From NCBI RefSeq assembly GCF_000219915.2, contig NC_017964.1, positions 3,658,001 through 3,722,000 on the forward strand: a stretch of 64,000 nucleotides of DNA. Reading direction: 5' to 3'. A model generated the notes under the pieces. That model searched no databases. It worked only from the letters and a program-made list of their open reading frames with translations, and had not been told where the DNA came from. The position numbers and the translations under genes were made by a program. This document shows, one piece after another, positions 9,496-18,789 of the stretch. The first letter of the stretch is position 1. Each line of letters opens with the position of its first letter. The stretch is from Advenella kashmirensis WT001. Its GTDB lineage: Bacteria > Pseudomonadota > Gammaproteobacteria > Burkholderiales > Burkholderiaceae_B.

Positions 9496-10354
9496 TCATC
9501 CATTTCTGACAGTATTTTTCAGAATGCCGATTGTCGGCACCTCCACTTCCACCACGTCCCCTTCCCGAAGAAACTTCGGCGGATCGTATCGAATCCCGGC
9601 GCCGTCGGCGTGCCGGTAGAGATCACGTCCCCAGGCTCCAGCGTCGTCCACCGGGAAATGTAATGGATCAGATACTCGAAAGAGAACATCAAGTTCGCGG
9701 TGGTATCGCGCTGACGTTCTTCGCCATTCACCCGTGTGATCACTTCAAGATTGTCATAACGAGGGAATTGGTCGGCAGTAACCAGCCAGGGCCCGGCAGA
9801 GCCACTCTGATCGAAGTTCTTTCCCTGCGTGACATTAAATTTTCCGTGTTTTAACCAGTCACGTACGCTGCCTTCATTCAGACACGTCAGGCCTGCAATA
9901 TGAGATAGCGCCTGCTGCTGCGGAATGCGCCGGCCGCGCTTTCCGATCACGATTGCAATTTCGCCTCGTAATCAAGCTGCTCGGACTCTTCAACCGGGCA
10001 AATCAGCGGCTGTCCGTGGCCGGTCATGGATGACGCGAACCGTGGGAAGACGCTGGGATAGGCAGGTGCTGCGGTGCCGTCTTTATATTCTTCATTGCGA
10101 TGGTGATAATTGACCCCCACACAAATGATTTTCCCTGGGTTGGGTATAGGCGGCAGATAATGCAGTTCTTCCAGGGTGTAACGTGGCGCACCATCAGGCA
10201 GCGATTGAACGACACTTGCCAGCTTGTCGCTGCCCAGCAGTGCATTGACGGTACTGATATCCGGACCGAAAGCGTCGGTCAGATCAACAACCTCATGTTC
10301 AATGACCACGCCGAATCGCGCTCTGTTTTGTATCGCAAAAGAAACTATCTTCAT
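9496..10354 (-). CDS. Fumarylacetoacetate-hydrolase-family isomerase/decarboxylase, HpaG-like (two frameshifts)
   Basis: The FAH-fold enzyme is broken twice. From ATG 10354 it reads MKIVSFAIQNRARFGVVIEH and includes KIICVGVNYHHRNEEYK. It stops near 9947 until one G is restored at about 9963 (LDYEAEIAIVIGKRGRRIP). It continues through CLNEGSVRDWLKHGKF to STGTPT, where another G is missing near 9603. With both restored it ends GDVVEVEVPTIGILKNTVRNG at 9496 and totals 286 residues, normal for HpaG/HHDD isomerase and acylpyruvase-like members. The metal ligands lie in the YEAEIAIV block and the downstream FEY/TGTP region. It overlaps the stop of the upstream amidohydrolase (ATGA) and abuts the hydratase. 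Expected role: tautomerisation/decarboxylation or C-C hydrolysis of the ring-fission product. Confidence 0.8.
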
Positions 10355-11223
10355 TTCTCAAATCCAAAGAAGGCGGCTGGATTATCAACCAGTATTTTTT
10401 TAAGCAAGGCCTCGGAAGGCGCATAGCGGTACAGTTGTTCGATCAGATCACCCTCGTTTGGCGGCTGCTTGACCGACACCGGGTGCGGCCAGTCGCTCCC
10501 CCATACGACACGATCCGGCGCTGCCTCAATATAGGCCTGTGCAATGGGAATGACATCATTCCAGGGCGCACCAGCGCGTGATACCTTTTCTGTCAGAGAA
10601 AGCATGACCCAGAAGTTGCCTTTTTTGAGTAACTCCAGAACAGCGTTCAGGCTAGGGTCGGCGCTTTCTGAGCGAGGATCGGGACGCCCCATGTGATCCA
10701 GCATCACCGGAATGTCCAGCGACTGAAACATGGCAAGTTGATCCATGATGCCGGTCGCTTCAGGCTGAAACTTCGCGTACCAGCCCAGTTCCCGAATGCG
10801 TGCGATCGCATGATCAAATTCTTGTTCCGACATGCTCACGCCAAGTCCCTGGCGATTGAAGCGGGCCCCTTTTATGCCTGCCGAATCGAGCTTTTCGAGA
10901 TCACTGTCACTGCCTTCAAGCAGCACCAGTGCATTGGCACAACCTCGGTAGCCCGGTCCGGCCGCCTCCAGTGCGTCCAGGACCACTTGATGGTCGGCCC
11001 CGTAGGTGGTTGCCTGGACAATCACACCTCTTTGTATTCCCAACGTTCGATGCAATTGCAATGCCACTTCTATCGTGGCCGTGGGCATTTCATAGGCCGC
11101 GCCGGCCCTGACGGGATATTTGGTTGCCGGTCCGAATACATGGAACTGACAATCACAACTGTTGGCAGGCGGTTTGGGATTGGGCGAATGTGGGTTTGGG
11201 TCAGGGGCAAGATAATCAGGCAT
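10351..11223 (-). CDS. Amidohydrolase family protein, LigI/2-pyrone-4,6-dicarboxylate hydrolase-like
   Basis: 290-residue amidohydrolase-2 (TIM barrel) protein. It has the first metal motif in degenerate form (CDCQFHVFG), RGVIVQATTYGADHQVVLDAL, GARFNRQGLG, IPVMLDHMGRPDP and the distal VVWGSDWPHP with the catalytic Asp. These blocks are typical of lactonases such as LigI and D-galactarolactone isomerase. Its stop codon overlaps the start of the FAA-family gene (ATGA), and its N-terminus overlaps the RidA-like gene by 8 bases, so it is part of one transcript. It probably opens a lactone, pyrone or cyclic amide on the way to the open-chain substrate of the hydratase and aldolase. Confidence 0.85.
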   Translation of the reverse strand: MPDYLAPDPNPHSPNPKPPANSCDCQFHVFGPATKYPVRAGAAYEMPTATIEVALQLHRTLGIQRGVIVQATTYGADHQVVLDALEAAGPGYRGCANALVLLEGSDSDLEKLDSAGIKGARFNRQGLGVSMSEQEFDHAIARIRELGWYAKFQPEATGIMDQLAMFQSLDIPVMLDHMGRPDPRSESADPSLNAVLELLKKGNFWVMLSLTEKVSRAGAPWNDVIPIAQAYIEAAPDRVVWGSDWPHPVSVKQPPNEGDLIEQLYRYAPSEALLKKILVDNPAAFFGFEK

Positions 11224-11611
11224 TTGCTTCCCCCTTCACGGCAATGAAGTCGCACTCCAGTAATTTGCCACCATCCAGGCTGGCCTGCATGGTGTGCCTG
11301 GCCGGCCTTGAATCGGGATCGGGAAAGAGCGCCAGCCATTCTTTGTTCAAGGCTGCGCGTTGCGACCGATCGTTCATCCACACATGCATCTTGATAATGT
11401 CCGTGGGTTCCAGACTGGCGGCACTGCAGATACGTTTCACATGATCAAACATAAGCCGGCTTTGCTCCTCTATCGTCGAACCGTACTCACCGGTTGAGGG
11501 ATCCGTTCCCTGAATGCTGCCCGAAAACACCATGCAGCCAATCTGGCAGGCCGCCGGAATCGGGTTCTTATGACTGAACCCTTGCGCGTAGATACTCTTT
11601 CTTTTTGCCAT
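11216..11611 (-). CDS. RidA/YjgF-family protein (possible deaminase)
   Basis: A RidA-fold (YjgF/YER057c/UK114) protein of about 131 residues, with the family features IYAQGFSHKNPIPAACQIG, LMFDHVKRICSAA and the terminal RHTMQASLDGGKLLECDFIAVKG. Canonical RidA hydrolyses reactive enamines/imines, and catabolic paralogues act as 2-aminomuconate deaminases. Start choice: the frame opens at 11629, but an AGGAG site at about 11618-11622 places the best start at 11611 (MAKRKSIY). Located between the Bug receptor gene and the amidohydrolase gene in a ring-cleavage-type operon, it more likely deaminates a pathway intermediate than does housekeeping work. That is inference. Confidence 0.8.
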   Translation of the reverse strand: MAKRKSIYAQGFSHKNPIPAACQIGCMVFSGSIQGTDPSTGEYGSTIEEQSRLMFDHVKRICSAASLEPTDIIKMHVWMNDRSQRAALNKEWLALFPDPDSRPARHTMQASLDGGKLLECDFIAVKGEANA

Positions 11612-11638
11612 ATTCATTTCTCCTGACATGTTCTGTTC

Positions 11639-12599
11639 CTAGTTCACACTGATGTTCGCGTTTTTGATAATAGGTACCCACCGCTCGTCTTCTTTCTTCA
11701 GATACGCCTTAAAGTCATCAGGCGTCATGCTGTGGGCTTCGGCGCCGAGCGTCTCAAAGCGCTGAATAATCGCAGGATCCTTCAAGACCGCAGTCGTTGC
11801 AGCGCTTAATTTGTCGCGAATGTCGTCAGGCGTGCCTTTGGGCGCCATCAAGCCGGTAAAGGTATAGGCAACCGCATCTGCAATACCAGATTCAACCAGG
11901 GTCGGCACATTCGGCAGGCTGGCCAGTCGCTTTTCTGATGTGACGGCAAGCGGACGCAGCTTGCCTTCCTTTAAATAGGGCAAGGCCACGGACATCTGGT
12001 CAAAGCTGAAGTCAACCTGCCCGCCCAGCAAATCGGTTAGGGCAGGTGAATTGCCTTTGTAATGAACCGTCATCCATTTGGCCCCCGTTTTCGCGAGCAG
12101 CATTTCGCTCATCAAATGATTGGATGTACCGCGCGCTGGCGAAGCCATATTCAGCTTGCCAGGATGCTGTTTTGCGTAGTCTATGAGTTCAGTGACTGTT
12201 TTGATCGGTAGCCCTGGACGAACCTGCAGCACCATTGGGTCATGGAGACCGATGTGACTGCTTCGAAATCCCTGTCCCAGTGATAGGAATCACGATTGAA
12301 AATAATCGGACTGTAAAGCAGCGGTCCATTGGCCGCCATGAAGAACGTGTACCCGTCCGGTTTGGACTTTGCCACATACTCTGCCGCAATCATGCCGCCG
12401 GCACCAGCCTTGTTTTCCACGATAAATGGCTTGCCAAAAGCTTTCGCCAGTCCGGGAGCAATCAGTCTGGCGGCAACATCTACGTTGCTCCGGGGGGATA
12501 GGGAACAACGATGGTGACTGGCTTTGAAGGCCAGGTGTCGGCATACGCAGTCGAGGTCAAGAGTATGGATAAGGCCGTTACCATTTTTAGTGCTTGCAT
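11639..12599 (-). CDS. Bug-family tripartite tricarboxylate transporter receptor (two frameshifts)
   Basis: Periplasmic solute receptor of the Bug/TctC family, with signal peptide MQALKMVTALSILLTSTAYA. It starts at 12599 after an AGGAAGAG site. The frame breaks after VVPYPPG near 12490; one base restored gives SNVDVAARLIAPGLAKAFGK, then ENKAGAGGMIAAEYVAKSKP. It breaks again at the GGG run 12237-12239, where one more base gives SMTPMVLQVRPGL. It then runs open to 11639, covering HPGKLNMASPARGTSNH and HYKGNSPALTDLLGGQVDF. The corrected length is about 320 residues, normal for the family. No TctA/TctB membrane genes are nearby. It heads the RidA-amidohydrolase-FAA-hydratase-aldolase operon and probably binds its carboxylated substrate. 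Confidence 0.82.
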
Positions 12600-12686
12600 T
12601 TGTCTCTTCCTGTAATCAATGGTGGAACCGTGTAGAAAAAGATAGCAAGGGTTGGCGTCCGGGGACAACATGAGAAACAGCATTAC

Positions 12687-12701
12687 GTCCAAATAGCGGA
12701 C
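12687..12701. promoter_or_regulatory. Candidate regulator-binding palindrome in the divergent promoter region
   Basis: GTCCAAATAGCGGAC has inverted GTCC/GGAC ends. Its left half GTCCAAATA recurs in inverted orientation as TATTTGGAC at 12788-12796. Both lie between the divergent Bug-headed operon and the flavin reductase-IclR pair, so they are candidate sites for the IclR-type regulator encoded at 13455. Assignment is inferred from position only. Confidence 0.35.
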
Positions 12702-12818
12702 TAAAAATCAATTCTGCATTCACAGCATCATGCAAATCTGGGGCATCATACCGTTTGCCATGTGTTTTTCCTGGCAATGACGGTTATTATTTGGACATAT
12801 TTCTAGTGGTGCCATCCT

Positions 12819-13436
12819 ATGAAAATTTATGCAGACAGCATGGGTCCGGAGCAGACCTATAAGTTATTGACCGGTATCGTCGTGCCACGCCCTATCGCCT
12901 GGGTAAGCACGTTGTCCGAGACTGGCCTGACCAATGTAGCGCCATTCAGTTGCTATACCATTGTTTCCAACATGCCGCCCATGATCGGTATAAACATTGG
13001 TCGCAAGGCGGGGGTACGCAAAGACACCGCTACAAATATCCTTTTCAACAGCCATTTCGTCGTCAATATTGCAGATGAAACCCTGCTGGAACCATTGCAC
13101 CAGAGCGCCGGAGAATATCCGCCGCAGATCAGTGAAACGCAGTTGCTTGATCTTGAAACCCTGCCTGGCGAGTCAATGCCGGTACCTCGTCTTGTGGCCG
13201 CCCCGATTAGTATGGAATGCCGGCTGCACAGCGTGACGCCATACGGAGATACGGGTGCGGAGTTTTTTGTTGGAGAGATCCGGGTGTGGCATATCCGAGA
13301 TGGCTTGCTCAATGATGGGAAAATCGACAGTACGATCTTGCGTCCCATTTGCCGTCTTGGCGGTCCAAACTACGCCACGCTCGGAAAAGTGGTTACCTTG
13401 CAGGCGGTGTCACAAACCCCCAAAACAGTGCTTTAA
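12819..13436 (+). CDS. Flavin reductase-like (FMN-binding split barrel) protein
   Basis: 205-residue protein of the flavin reductase-like domain family (DIM6/NTAB type). Typical blocks are LTGIVVPRPIAWVSTLSETG, NVAPFSCYTIVSNMPPMIGI, KDTATNILFNSHFVVNIAD and the terminal ICRLGGPNYATLG. Such proteins supply reduced FMN to two-component monooxygenases or act as flavoenzymes themselves. It is divergent from the Bug-headed catabolic operon and 18 bases ahead of an IclR-type regulator. It may therefore support an oxidative step of that pathway, although no partner monooxygenase is visible in the window. Confidence 0.8.
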   Translation: MKIYADSMGPEQTYKLLTGIVVPRPIAWVSTLSETGLTNVAPFSCYTIVSNMPPMIGINIGRKAGVRKDTATNILFNSHFVVNIADETLLEPLHQSAGEYPPQISETQLLDLETLPGESMPVPRLVAAPISMECRLHSVTPYGDTGAEFFVGEIRVWHIRDGLLNDGKIDSTILRPICRLGGPNYATLGKVVTLQAVSQTPKTVL

Positions 13437-13454
13437 CTATCATAAGGACAAATC

Positions 13455-14251
13455 ATGAATGCTGACGATAGCGAAGATGCCGAAACGGCGCAACCAGCAA
13501 GTCAGACTGTTTCCCGCGCCATGCAGATTCTGAGACTGGTTGCCTGTGGTCAGGAGCATGGCGTGCGTTTGACCGATATTGTCAATATTTCTGGCCTGAA
13601 CAGGCTACCGCACGCCGTATTCTTAAAACGCTGCTTGTGGAACAGGCGGTTGAACAGGATCCGCTAACGCGTCGATACCTGATTGGCAATGAATTGACGT
13701 TACTGGGCCTTGCCCGCAGAAAACGGTTCCCCCTGCTATCGGCGGCGCCGACCTGCCTGGGGCATCTGGCGCAAAGCATCGGCGATACGGCATTCCTGAG
13801 CATAAGGCATAGACTGGATTCGATTTGTATCGCCCGCCAGACAGGCCATCATCCTATCCAGGTCTTGTCCATTGATGTCGGTGCACGACGACCGCTAGGC
13901 GCTGGCGTCTCGGGCGTGGCCATTCTTTCCTGCCTGTCGCAAGATGACTTGCGGCAAATCATTGTTGCCAATGCCAAACGCCTGGCACAGAGTTCACTGA
14001 CACCAGAGCAACTGATGGACAGAGTGCAATTGGCCAAAGAACTGGGCTATGCCTATGTACAGAATGGCGTGATGTCCGGTACCAGCGCCGTTGCGGTACC
14101 GGTCGTCAATGCAGCGGGACAAGCCCAGGCAGCGCTGACCATCACTGCAATGTCAAATCGACTCGATACATCACGCCTGTCATATGTTGTGGAGCAGATG
14201 AAAGGACAGGCCGAGCAACTTAGCCGTCATGCAGATATGCATTCCGGATAA
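13455..14251 (+). CDS. IclR-family transcriptional regulator (one frameshift)
   Basis: IclR-type regulator. An AAGGA site precedes ATG 13455. The N-terminal helix-turn-helix starts QTVSRAMQILRLVACGQEHG and LTDIVNISGLNR. The frame then breaks at the GG at 13603-13604; adding one G continues ATARRILKTLLVEQAVEQDP and the effector domain to 14251. The corrected protein has 265 residues. The effector domain contains the usual GDTAFLSIRHRLDSICIARQ and GVSGVAILSCLS blocks. It is divergent to the ring-cleavage-type operon at 7.9-12.6 kb and co-directional with the flavin reductase, so it is the likely regulator of both. Confidence 0.82.
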
Positions 14252-14474
14252 GGTATATATCATTGCAAAACAACTCCGAACAGCAATCCAAGCCCCGCTG
14301 TATACGTTAACCGGACAACCATAGCTAGCACCGCAGGGAACATCGATACGATGTCGGAACTTGTTACCCTGTTCACTGCAACACATCAGAATGCGTAATA
14401 ATTCAAGCTGTAGCGGATATTCCGATGTTTTTTACCCGACAGCAAATTCAACGCCGCTACGGGAGGCAATCAGC

Positions 14475-14897
14475 ATGCAAACCAATGTCGACGGATTCGA
14501 GTACAGCAGCGTTGCAGCCCGGCTGCCAGCGCAAGATCTGGAACGGGCGCGACGATTCTATTCTGAAAAACTTGGCCTGGAGCCCGACGAGGCACGCCCT
14601 GGCGGATATCTATACTTTTGCGGAAACAACGCATTCGGGCTGTTCGCCTCCAGTGGTGCTTCGTCTGGCACACATACTCAGATGGGACTGGAAGTAACCG
14701 ATCTTCGAGCGGCAGTTACTGCGCTGCGAGCGCGAGGAGTCGTCTTTGAAAGCTATGACTCACCTGAATTGAAAACCGTTAACGGGATCGCAGAGATCGC
14801 GGGAAACTATGCGAGCAAAGGCGGAAAGGGAGAGTTAGCCGCATGGTTCAAGGATAGCGAGGGCAATCTGATCGGCATGGGACAAGCGCTACGCTAG
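14475..14897 (+). CDS. VOC-superfamily (glyoxalase/bleomycin resistance-like) protein
   Basis: 140-residue vicinal-oxygen-chelate protein: AARLPAQDLERARRFYSEKL near the N-terminus, then GLEPDEARPGGYLYFCG and a C-terminal half ending AWFKDSEGNLIGMGQAL. A GGGAGG ribosome-binding site at 14461-14466 selects ATG 14475 over an in-frame ATG 114 bases upstream. Only one VOC module pair is present, so it should dimerise. Function could be lyase, dioxygenase or binding; sequence alone does not tell. Confidence 0.82.
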   Translation: MQTNVDGFEYSSVAARLPAQDLERARRFYSEKLGLEPDEARPGGYLYFCGNNAFGLFASSGASSGTHTQMGLEVTDLRAAVTALRARGVVFESYDSPELKTVNGIAEIAGNYASKGGKGELAAWFKDSEGNLIGMGQALR

Positions 14898-14916
14898 GCC
14901 CAGGGCAGCCAAAAAC

Positions 14917-15522
14917 TCAGCCTGCCCTTTGTATTGCCTCTTCCAGCATGTCCAACCTGTCCTGCCCCCAAAACAGTTCATCCTGAAAGACATACGAAGG
15001 AGAACCGAATATTCCGCAGCCCACAGCTTCGTCGGTATATTGTCGGTAAAGCGACAGGATCTGCGGCGTGCGCGCCTGGTTCACAAGCGCTTGGCCATCC
15101 AGGCGCTGTTTGTTCGCGATATCGATCAGGGTTATGTCGGATGAAATATCCTGATCTTCGCACCATTCAGCTCGAAGGATGGCTTTGTACAACGCAGTGA
15201 TATCAGCCCCGCTCTGGCTTGCTGCGATCACCATGCAAGACGCCAGATCTGCATTAGGACACAGATACCTGGGATGTGGATTAATATGAATACCCAGCTT
15301 TCTGCACCACCGCTTCAATTCCGCAACGCGATAGGCCTGGCGTTCGGGCGAGCGCTGATGCAGTAGCATCCCGCCCGTCCTGGCGTAGACATCAGGAAGA
15401 TCCACCGGTTTGTAGTTGATCGCCACGTCATATTTGTCGGCAATACCTTGCAGGCGATCAGCTCCCAAATAGGCCCAGTCTGAGTTCAGCCAAAAATAAT
15501 AGTCTATGGTTTTGTCATTCAT
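14917..15522 (-). CDS. DsbA-fold 2-hydroxychromene-2-carboxylate isomerase-like protein
   Basis: 201-residue protein of the DsbA/GST-kappa family: IDYYFWLNSDWAYLGADRLQ at the N-terminus, then YKPVDLPDVYARTGG, and the C-terminal GIFGSPSYVFQDELFWGQDRL expected of HCCA isomerases and related glutathione-dependent enzymes. There is no CxxC near the N-terminus, so it is not a thiol oxidase. The start at 15522 is chosen because it overlaps the stop of the upstream transporter (ATGA coupling); the open frame upstream to 15921 is antisense shadow. It probably isomerises a compound brought in by that transporter. Confidence 0.82.
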   Translation of the reverse strand: MNDKTIDYYFWLNSDWAYLGADRLQGIADKYDVAINYKPVDLPDVYARTGGMLLHQRSPERQAYRVAELKRWCRKLGIHINPHPRYLCPNADLASCMVIAASQSGADITALYKAILRAEWCEDQDISSDITLIDIANKQRLDGQALVNQARTPQILSLYRQYTDEAVGCGIFGSPSYVFQDELFWGQDRLDMLEEAIQRAG

Positions 15523-16847
15523 GACCGCGCCTCTTTCATTTCTGTGAGCGTTGCAAATTTGGCGGGGCCATGCATGAAGAATGAGCTGATAATGGCAATG
15601 ACACCCAAACCGCTCAAGTACCACACGATATAACGGGGATTGCCATCGCCGTAGGCAAGCAGTGAGGTTGCGATCAGTGGAGCCAGGCCACCGCCGATAG
15701 CGCCGGACACTTGCACCGCAATCGATATGCCGCTGTATCTGACTGCAGGCGGAAACTGAGCAGAAAAAAGGCTCCCTTCCGGACCATACAGGCAGGCGTA
15801 GACTAACCCGATTGCGATTATCATTGCCATATTGATTGAGGCGACGCTCTGGCTGGCGAGCATGGAGAAGAACACGGGCGCAAACAACAGTATACCGACG
15901 GAACCCGCCATGAATACCCATTTAAAACTCAGGCGATCGCCAAGAATACCAAACAGCGGCATAGTAAACAATGCGACCAATGCGCCCCAGATAGTGGCGT
16001 CCAGCATCACCATCCGGTCAAAGCCAAGCGTATTGGTGGCATAGGCCAGGGCAAAGGTGACCACGGTATAGAACCAGGTCACTTCGGCAAGCCTACCGCC
16101 CACGACCACAAGGACTTCTTTCGGGTATTTCTTGAGCACGATCATGGCCGGCATCTCAACCTTCTCGCCTTTCTTTTGCATGCGCTCAAAATCCGGCGAT
16201 TCGGCGACCTTGACGCGGATAAACCAGCCAACCAGCAACAGTAAAACGCTTGCCAGAAACGGAATTCTCCAACCCCAAGCCAGCATGTCCTCGTTGGGTA
16301 AGGCCGCCACTGCACCCATGGCCAGAGAAGACAGAATCAAGCCCGGCGCAACGCCCGCTTGGGGCAGGCTGCCAAAGAACCCCTTTTTGCCTTCAGGGGC
16401 ATGTTCCACAGCCATCAATACGGCGCCTCCCCATTCACCACCCACGGCAATGCCCTGTATAAAACGCATGATCACCAGCAAGACCGCGCCCCAGTAGCCG
16501 ATAGACTCATACGAAGGAATGAGCCCGATCAGGATGGTTGGAATCCCCATCATGAACAATGTAATCAGCAGCATGGACTTTCGGCCGACCTTATCGCCGA
16601 AATGACCGAAGATGACGCCTCCCAGCGGTCGGGCAAAGAATCCCACCGAATAGGTGGCAAACGCCGCCAGCGTTCCCGTCAGCGGGTCGAAAGAAGGAAA
16701 AAATATCGTATTGAAAACCAGTGCTGCGGCTGTTCCGTATAAGAAAAAGTCGTACCACTCAATGGTTGTCCCCATCATGCTTGCCAGGCCTGCCGTCACA
16801 TATTGCGAGCGCGAACGGACAGACCCGGATGTCGTATTATTCTCCAT
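15519..16847 (-). CDS. MFS transporter, metabolite:H+ symporter (MHS/ShiA-ProP) family
   Basis: 442-residue inner-membrane protein with about 12 membrane segments. Family landmarks are GTTIEWYDFFLYGTAAALVF at the N-terminus, GVIFGHFGDKVGRKSML in the loop between segments 2 and 3, IRFIQGIAVGGEWGGAVLM-like MRFIQGIAVGGEWGGAVLMA, and GGGLAPLIATSL. Members take up carboxylates, betaines or shikimate with protons. It overlaps by 4 bases the isomerase gene that follows and is preceded by a class II aldolase gene on the same strand, so these three form a likely uptake and catabolic unit. The substrate is not identifiable from sequence. Confidence 0.88.
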   Translation of the reverse strand: MENNTTSGSVRSRSQYVTAGLASMMGTTIEWYDFFLYGTAAALVFNTIFFPSFDPLTGTLAAFATYSVGFFARPLGGVIFGHFGDKVGRKSMLLITLFMMGIPTILIGLIPSYESIGYWGAVLLVIMRFIQGIAVGGEWGGAVLMAVEHAPEGKKGFFGSLPQAGVAPGLILSSLAMGAVAALPNEDMLAWGWRIPFLASVLLLLVGWFIRVKVAESPDFERMQKKGEKVEMPAMIVLKKYPKEVLVVVGGRLAEVTWFYTVVTFALAYATNTLGFDRMVMLDATIWGALVALFTMPLFGILGDRLSFKWVFMAGSVGILLFAPVFFSMLASQSVASINMAMIIAIGLVYACLYGPEGSLFSAQFPPAVRYSGISIAVQVSGAIGGGLAPLIATSLLAYGDGNPRYIVWYLSGLGVIAIISSFFMHGPAKFATLTEMKEARS

Positions 16848-16901
16848 CCCGGTTCCTTTTAATAATAATGATCTTTATTGTCTATTTAACGTGTCGAAAA
16901 A

Positions 16902-17681
16902 CTACTTCAGATCCAGCGCAGCAATGCCATGCGTCTGTCTGCACCAGTAATTGAAGGTTGCCTTGACGATTGAAGTCTTCAGCAGATAGTCGTGGGCTTC
17001 GGCAGCAAGCGTGTCGTCCACGGGGGTCAGCTTGCCAAATGCCTGCGCACGAATCTGCATACGGGCCGCGCGTTCAAGATAAACCGACAGGTAGGTCGCC
17101 TCTTCACAGGACGTGCCCGCGGTCAAATACCCATGATGGGCCAGGATAATCGCCTTTTTCTCGCCCAGCGCCTCTGAAATAATCACGCCTTCGTCATCAG
17201 CAATCGGTACACCCGGCCATTCCCCCAGAAATGCGCAATCGTTATGCAAGGGGGTCATATCCATTTGGGAGATCACCAATGGTTGCCGCGCGGCAGCCAG
17301 TGCCGACGCCCAGGGCGAATGGGTATGAATAATACAATTGACATCTGGCCGCGCGTCATAGACCCACAGATGAAAACGTGTCGCGGGGTTGGCCATTCCT
17401 GCCCCGGTCAATGTATTCAGATCGCGATCCACTTCGATGAAGTCTTCAGGTTTCGCCTCATCAAACCCCAGGCCAAAACGCAAGGTCCAATAAGCGCCCG
17501 GGCGCTCGGACCGGACGCTGATCTGTCCTGCCAGGCCCGCTTCCTGCTCAGTCATGGCCAGGATTCGACAGGCGTAGGCCATTGTCTCTTTTGTATCCCG
17601 CTCTACAACTTGCAGATGCTTCGACATCTCCTGGGTTACCCGCTTATCGAAGTAGGATTTTTCTCTTAATGGCGCATTCAT
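16902..17681 (-). CDS. Class II aldolase/adducin-domain protein
   Basis: 259-residue member of the FucA/AraD/adducin-head fold. The zinc ligands are visible in NCIIHTHSPWASALAAA (two His) and IILAHHGYLTAGTSCEEATY (third His), and LRFGLGFDEAKPEDFIEVD lies upstream. Members are sugar-phosphate aldolases, epimerases or decarboxylases; paralogues in aromatic clusters act as decarboxylases. It is the first gene ahead of the MHS transporter and DsbA-fold isomerase on the same strand, with a 54-base gap. The reaction remains unknown. Confidence 0.84.
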   Translation of the reverse strand: MNAPLREKSYFDKRVTQEMSKHLQVVERDTKETMAYACRILAMTEQEAGLAGQISVRSERPGAYWTLRFGLGFDEAKPEDFIEVDRDLNTLTGAGMANPATRFHLWVYDARPDVNCIIHTHSPWASALAAARQPLVISQMDMTPLHNDCAFLGEWPGVPIADDEGVIISEALGEKKAIILAHHGYLTAGTSCEEATYLSVYLERAARMQIRAQAFGKLTPVDDTLAAEAHDYLLKTSIVKATFNYWCRQTHGIAALDLK

Positions 17682-17784
17682 GCTGTGGCCTCCATATAAT
17701 CTGTTTATCGATGAACGCTCTAGGTTCTATGACAGATTCTATTGATCCACATCAAATATAGCTATAAAGCAAAATTCATAGCAG

Positions 17785-18682
17785 CTATTCCGTTTGTACG
17801 CTCATGGATTGCGCCAACTGTATGATGCATTGCTCCAGCGCGATGGCCAGCGCGCTAAGCGGTTTGTCTCGATGCTTGACCAACACCATTCTTCGCCGCA
17901 ACAAGGGGAGCTCTATTTTCACCTTCATCAAACCATAATCAGCCAGTACTTTTGTCGGGATCCTGGAGGGCAGAATGCAATCGCCAACCCCTGAAGAAAC
18001 GAGTTTCAACATAGCGTCCACCGTTTCTGCTTCTGTCACAAAATGCGGCTGTAGTCCGCCGCTATGTATCATCTTGCGTAAGGCGTAGTGCGGCGGGAAC
18101 CCAACCAGTTGGAGTGATGCATTAGTCAGATCCTGAGGACCGCTCAACGCGCTGTCATGTCTTACGATTAGCGCCATGTCTTCCTCAAACAGCGCTGTGG
18201 AATCGAGCACATCAGAATCGACCGCCGAATCATAGACCAGCCCCAGCTCCGCATTACCATGTTCAACCAGTGTCACCACTTCTGGCGAGCTTCTGCCCAT
18301 CAATGAAAGATTGACATGCGGCCGATTGCTAACGAACGTGGCAACGCAATCTGCCGTGAAGTAATAGCTCAGCGTATGCACAGCCGCCAGCCGCACCGTG
18401 CCTTGGGTAATGCCTTGCTTGCGCACCTGATCCATCGCCCGATCAATTTCCAGGAAAGCCGGTTTAACTGCCTCATACAGGATTTCGCCTGCTTCAGTAA
18501 GCTTTAATCCCCGCCCGGTCCGCAAGAACAAGCGCTGGTCCACGTGGGTCTCAAGCAGCGCCAGTTGTTTACTCAGCCCCGATTGGGTTTGATCCAGGAC
18601 CGTTGCTGCCTTTGACAGGGATCCTAAATCTGCAATAGAAACAAAAAAAACGCAATCGGCGATCTACTGCCTCTAAAGACAT
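17785..18682 (-). CDS. LysR-family transcriptional regulator (one frameshift)
   Basis: LysR-type regulator. From ATG 18682, with a GAGGGG site just upstream, the first codons read MSLEAVDRRLRFF. A run of eight A on the plus strand (18643-18650) contains one base too many; with seven, the frame continues VSIADLGSLSKAATVLDQTQ, SGLSKQLALLETHVDQRLFL and on to 17785, a protein of 298 residues. This is one of the few insertions among the frame breaks in the window. The effector domain follows from about residue 90. It is on the same strand upstream of the aldolase-MHS-isomerase genes and is their probable regulator. Confidence 0.8.
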
Positions 18683-18789
18683 ATTATTCCCCTCGGGCAA
18701 AATTGAATGAAACTGTTAATGCGTTCCATGATAAACACATTCCCGGATCGCTCTTAAACGAACGCCCAGGAAAGTCTTTTCACACCCCA

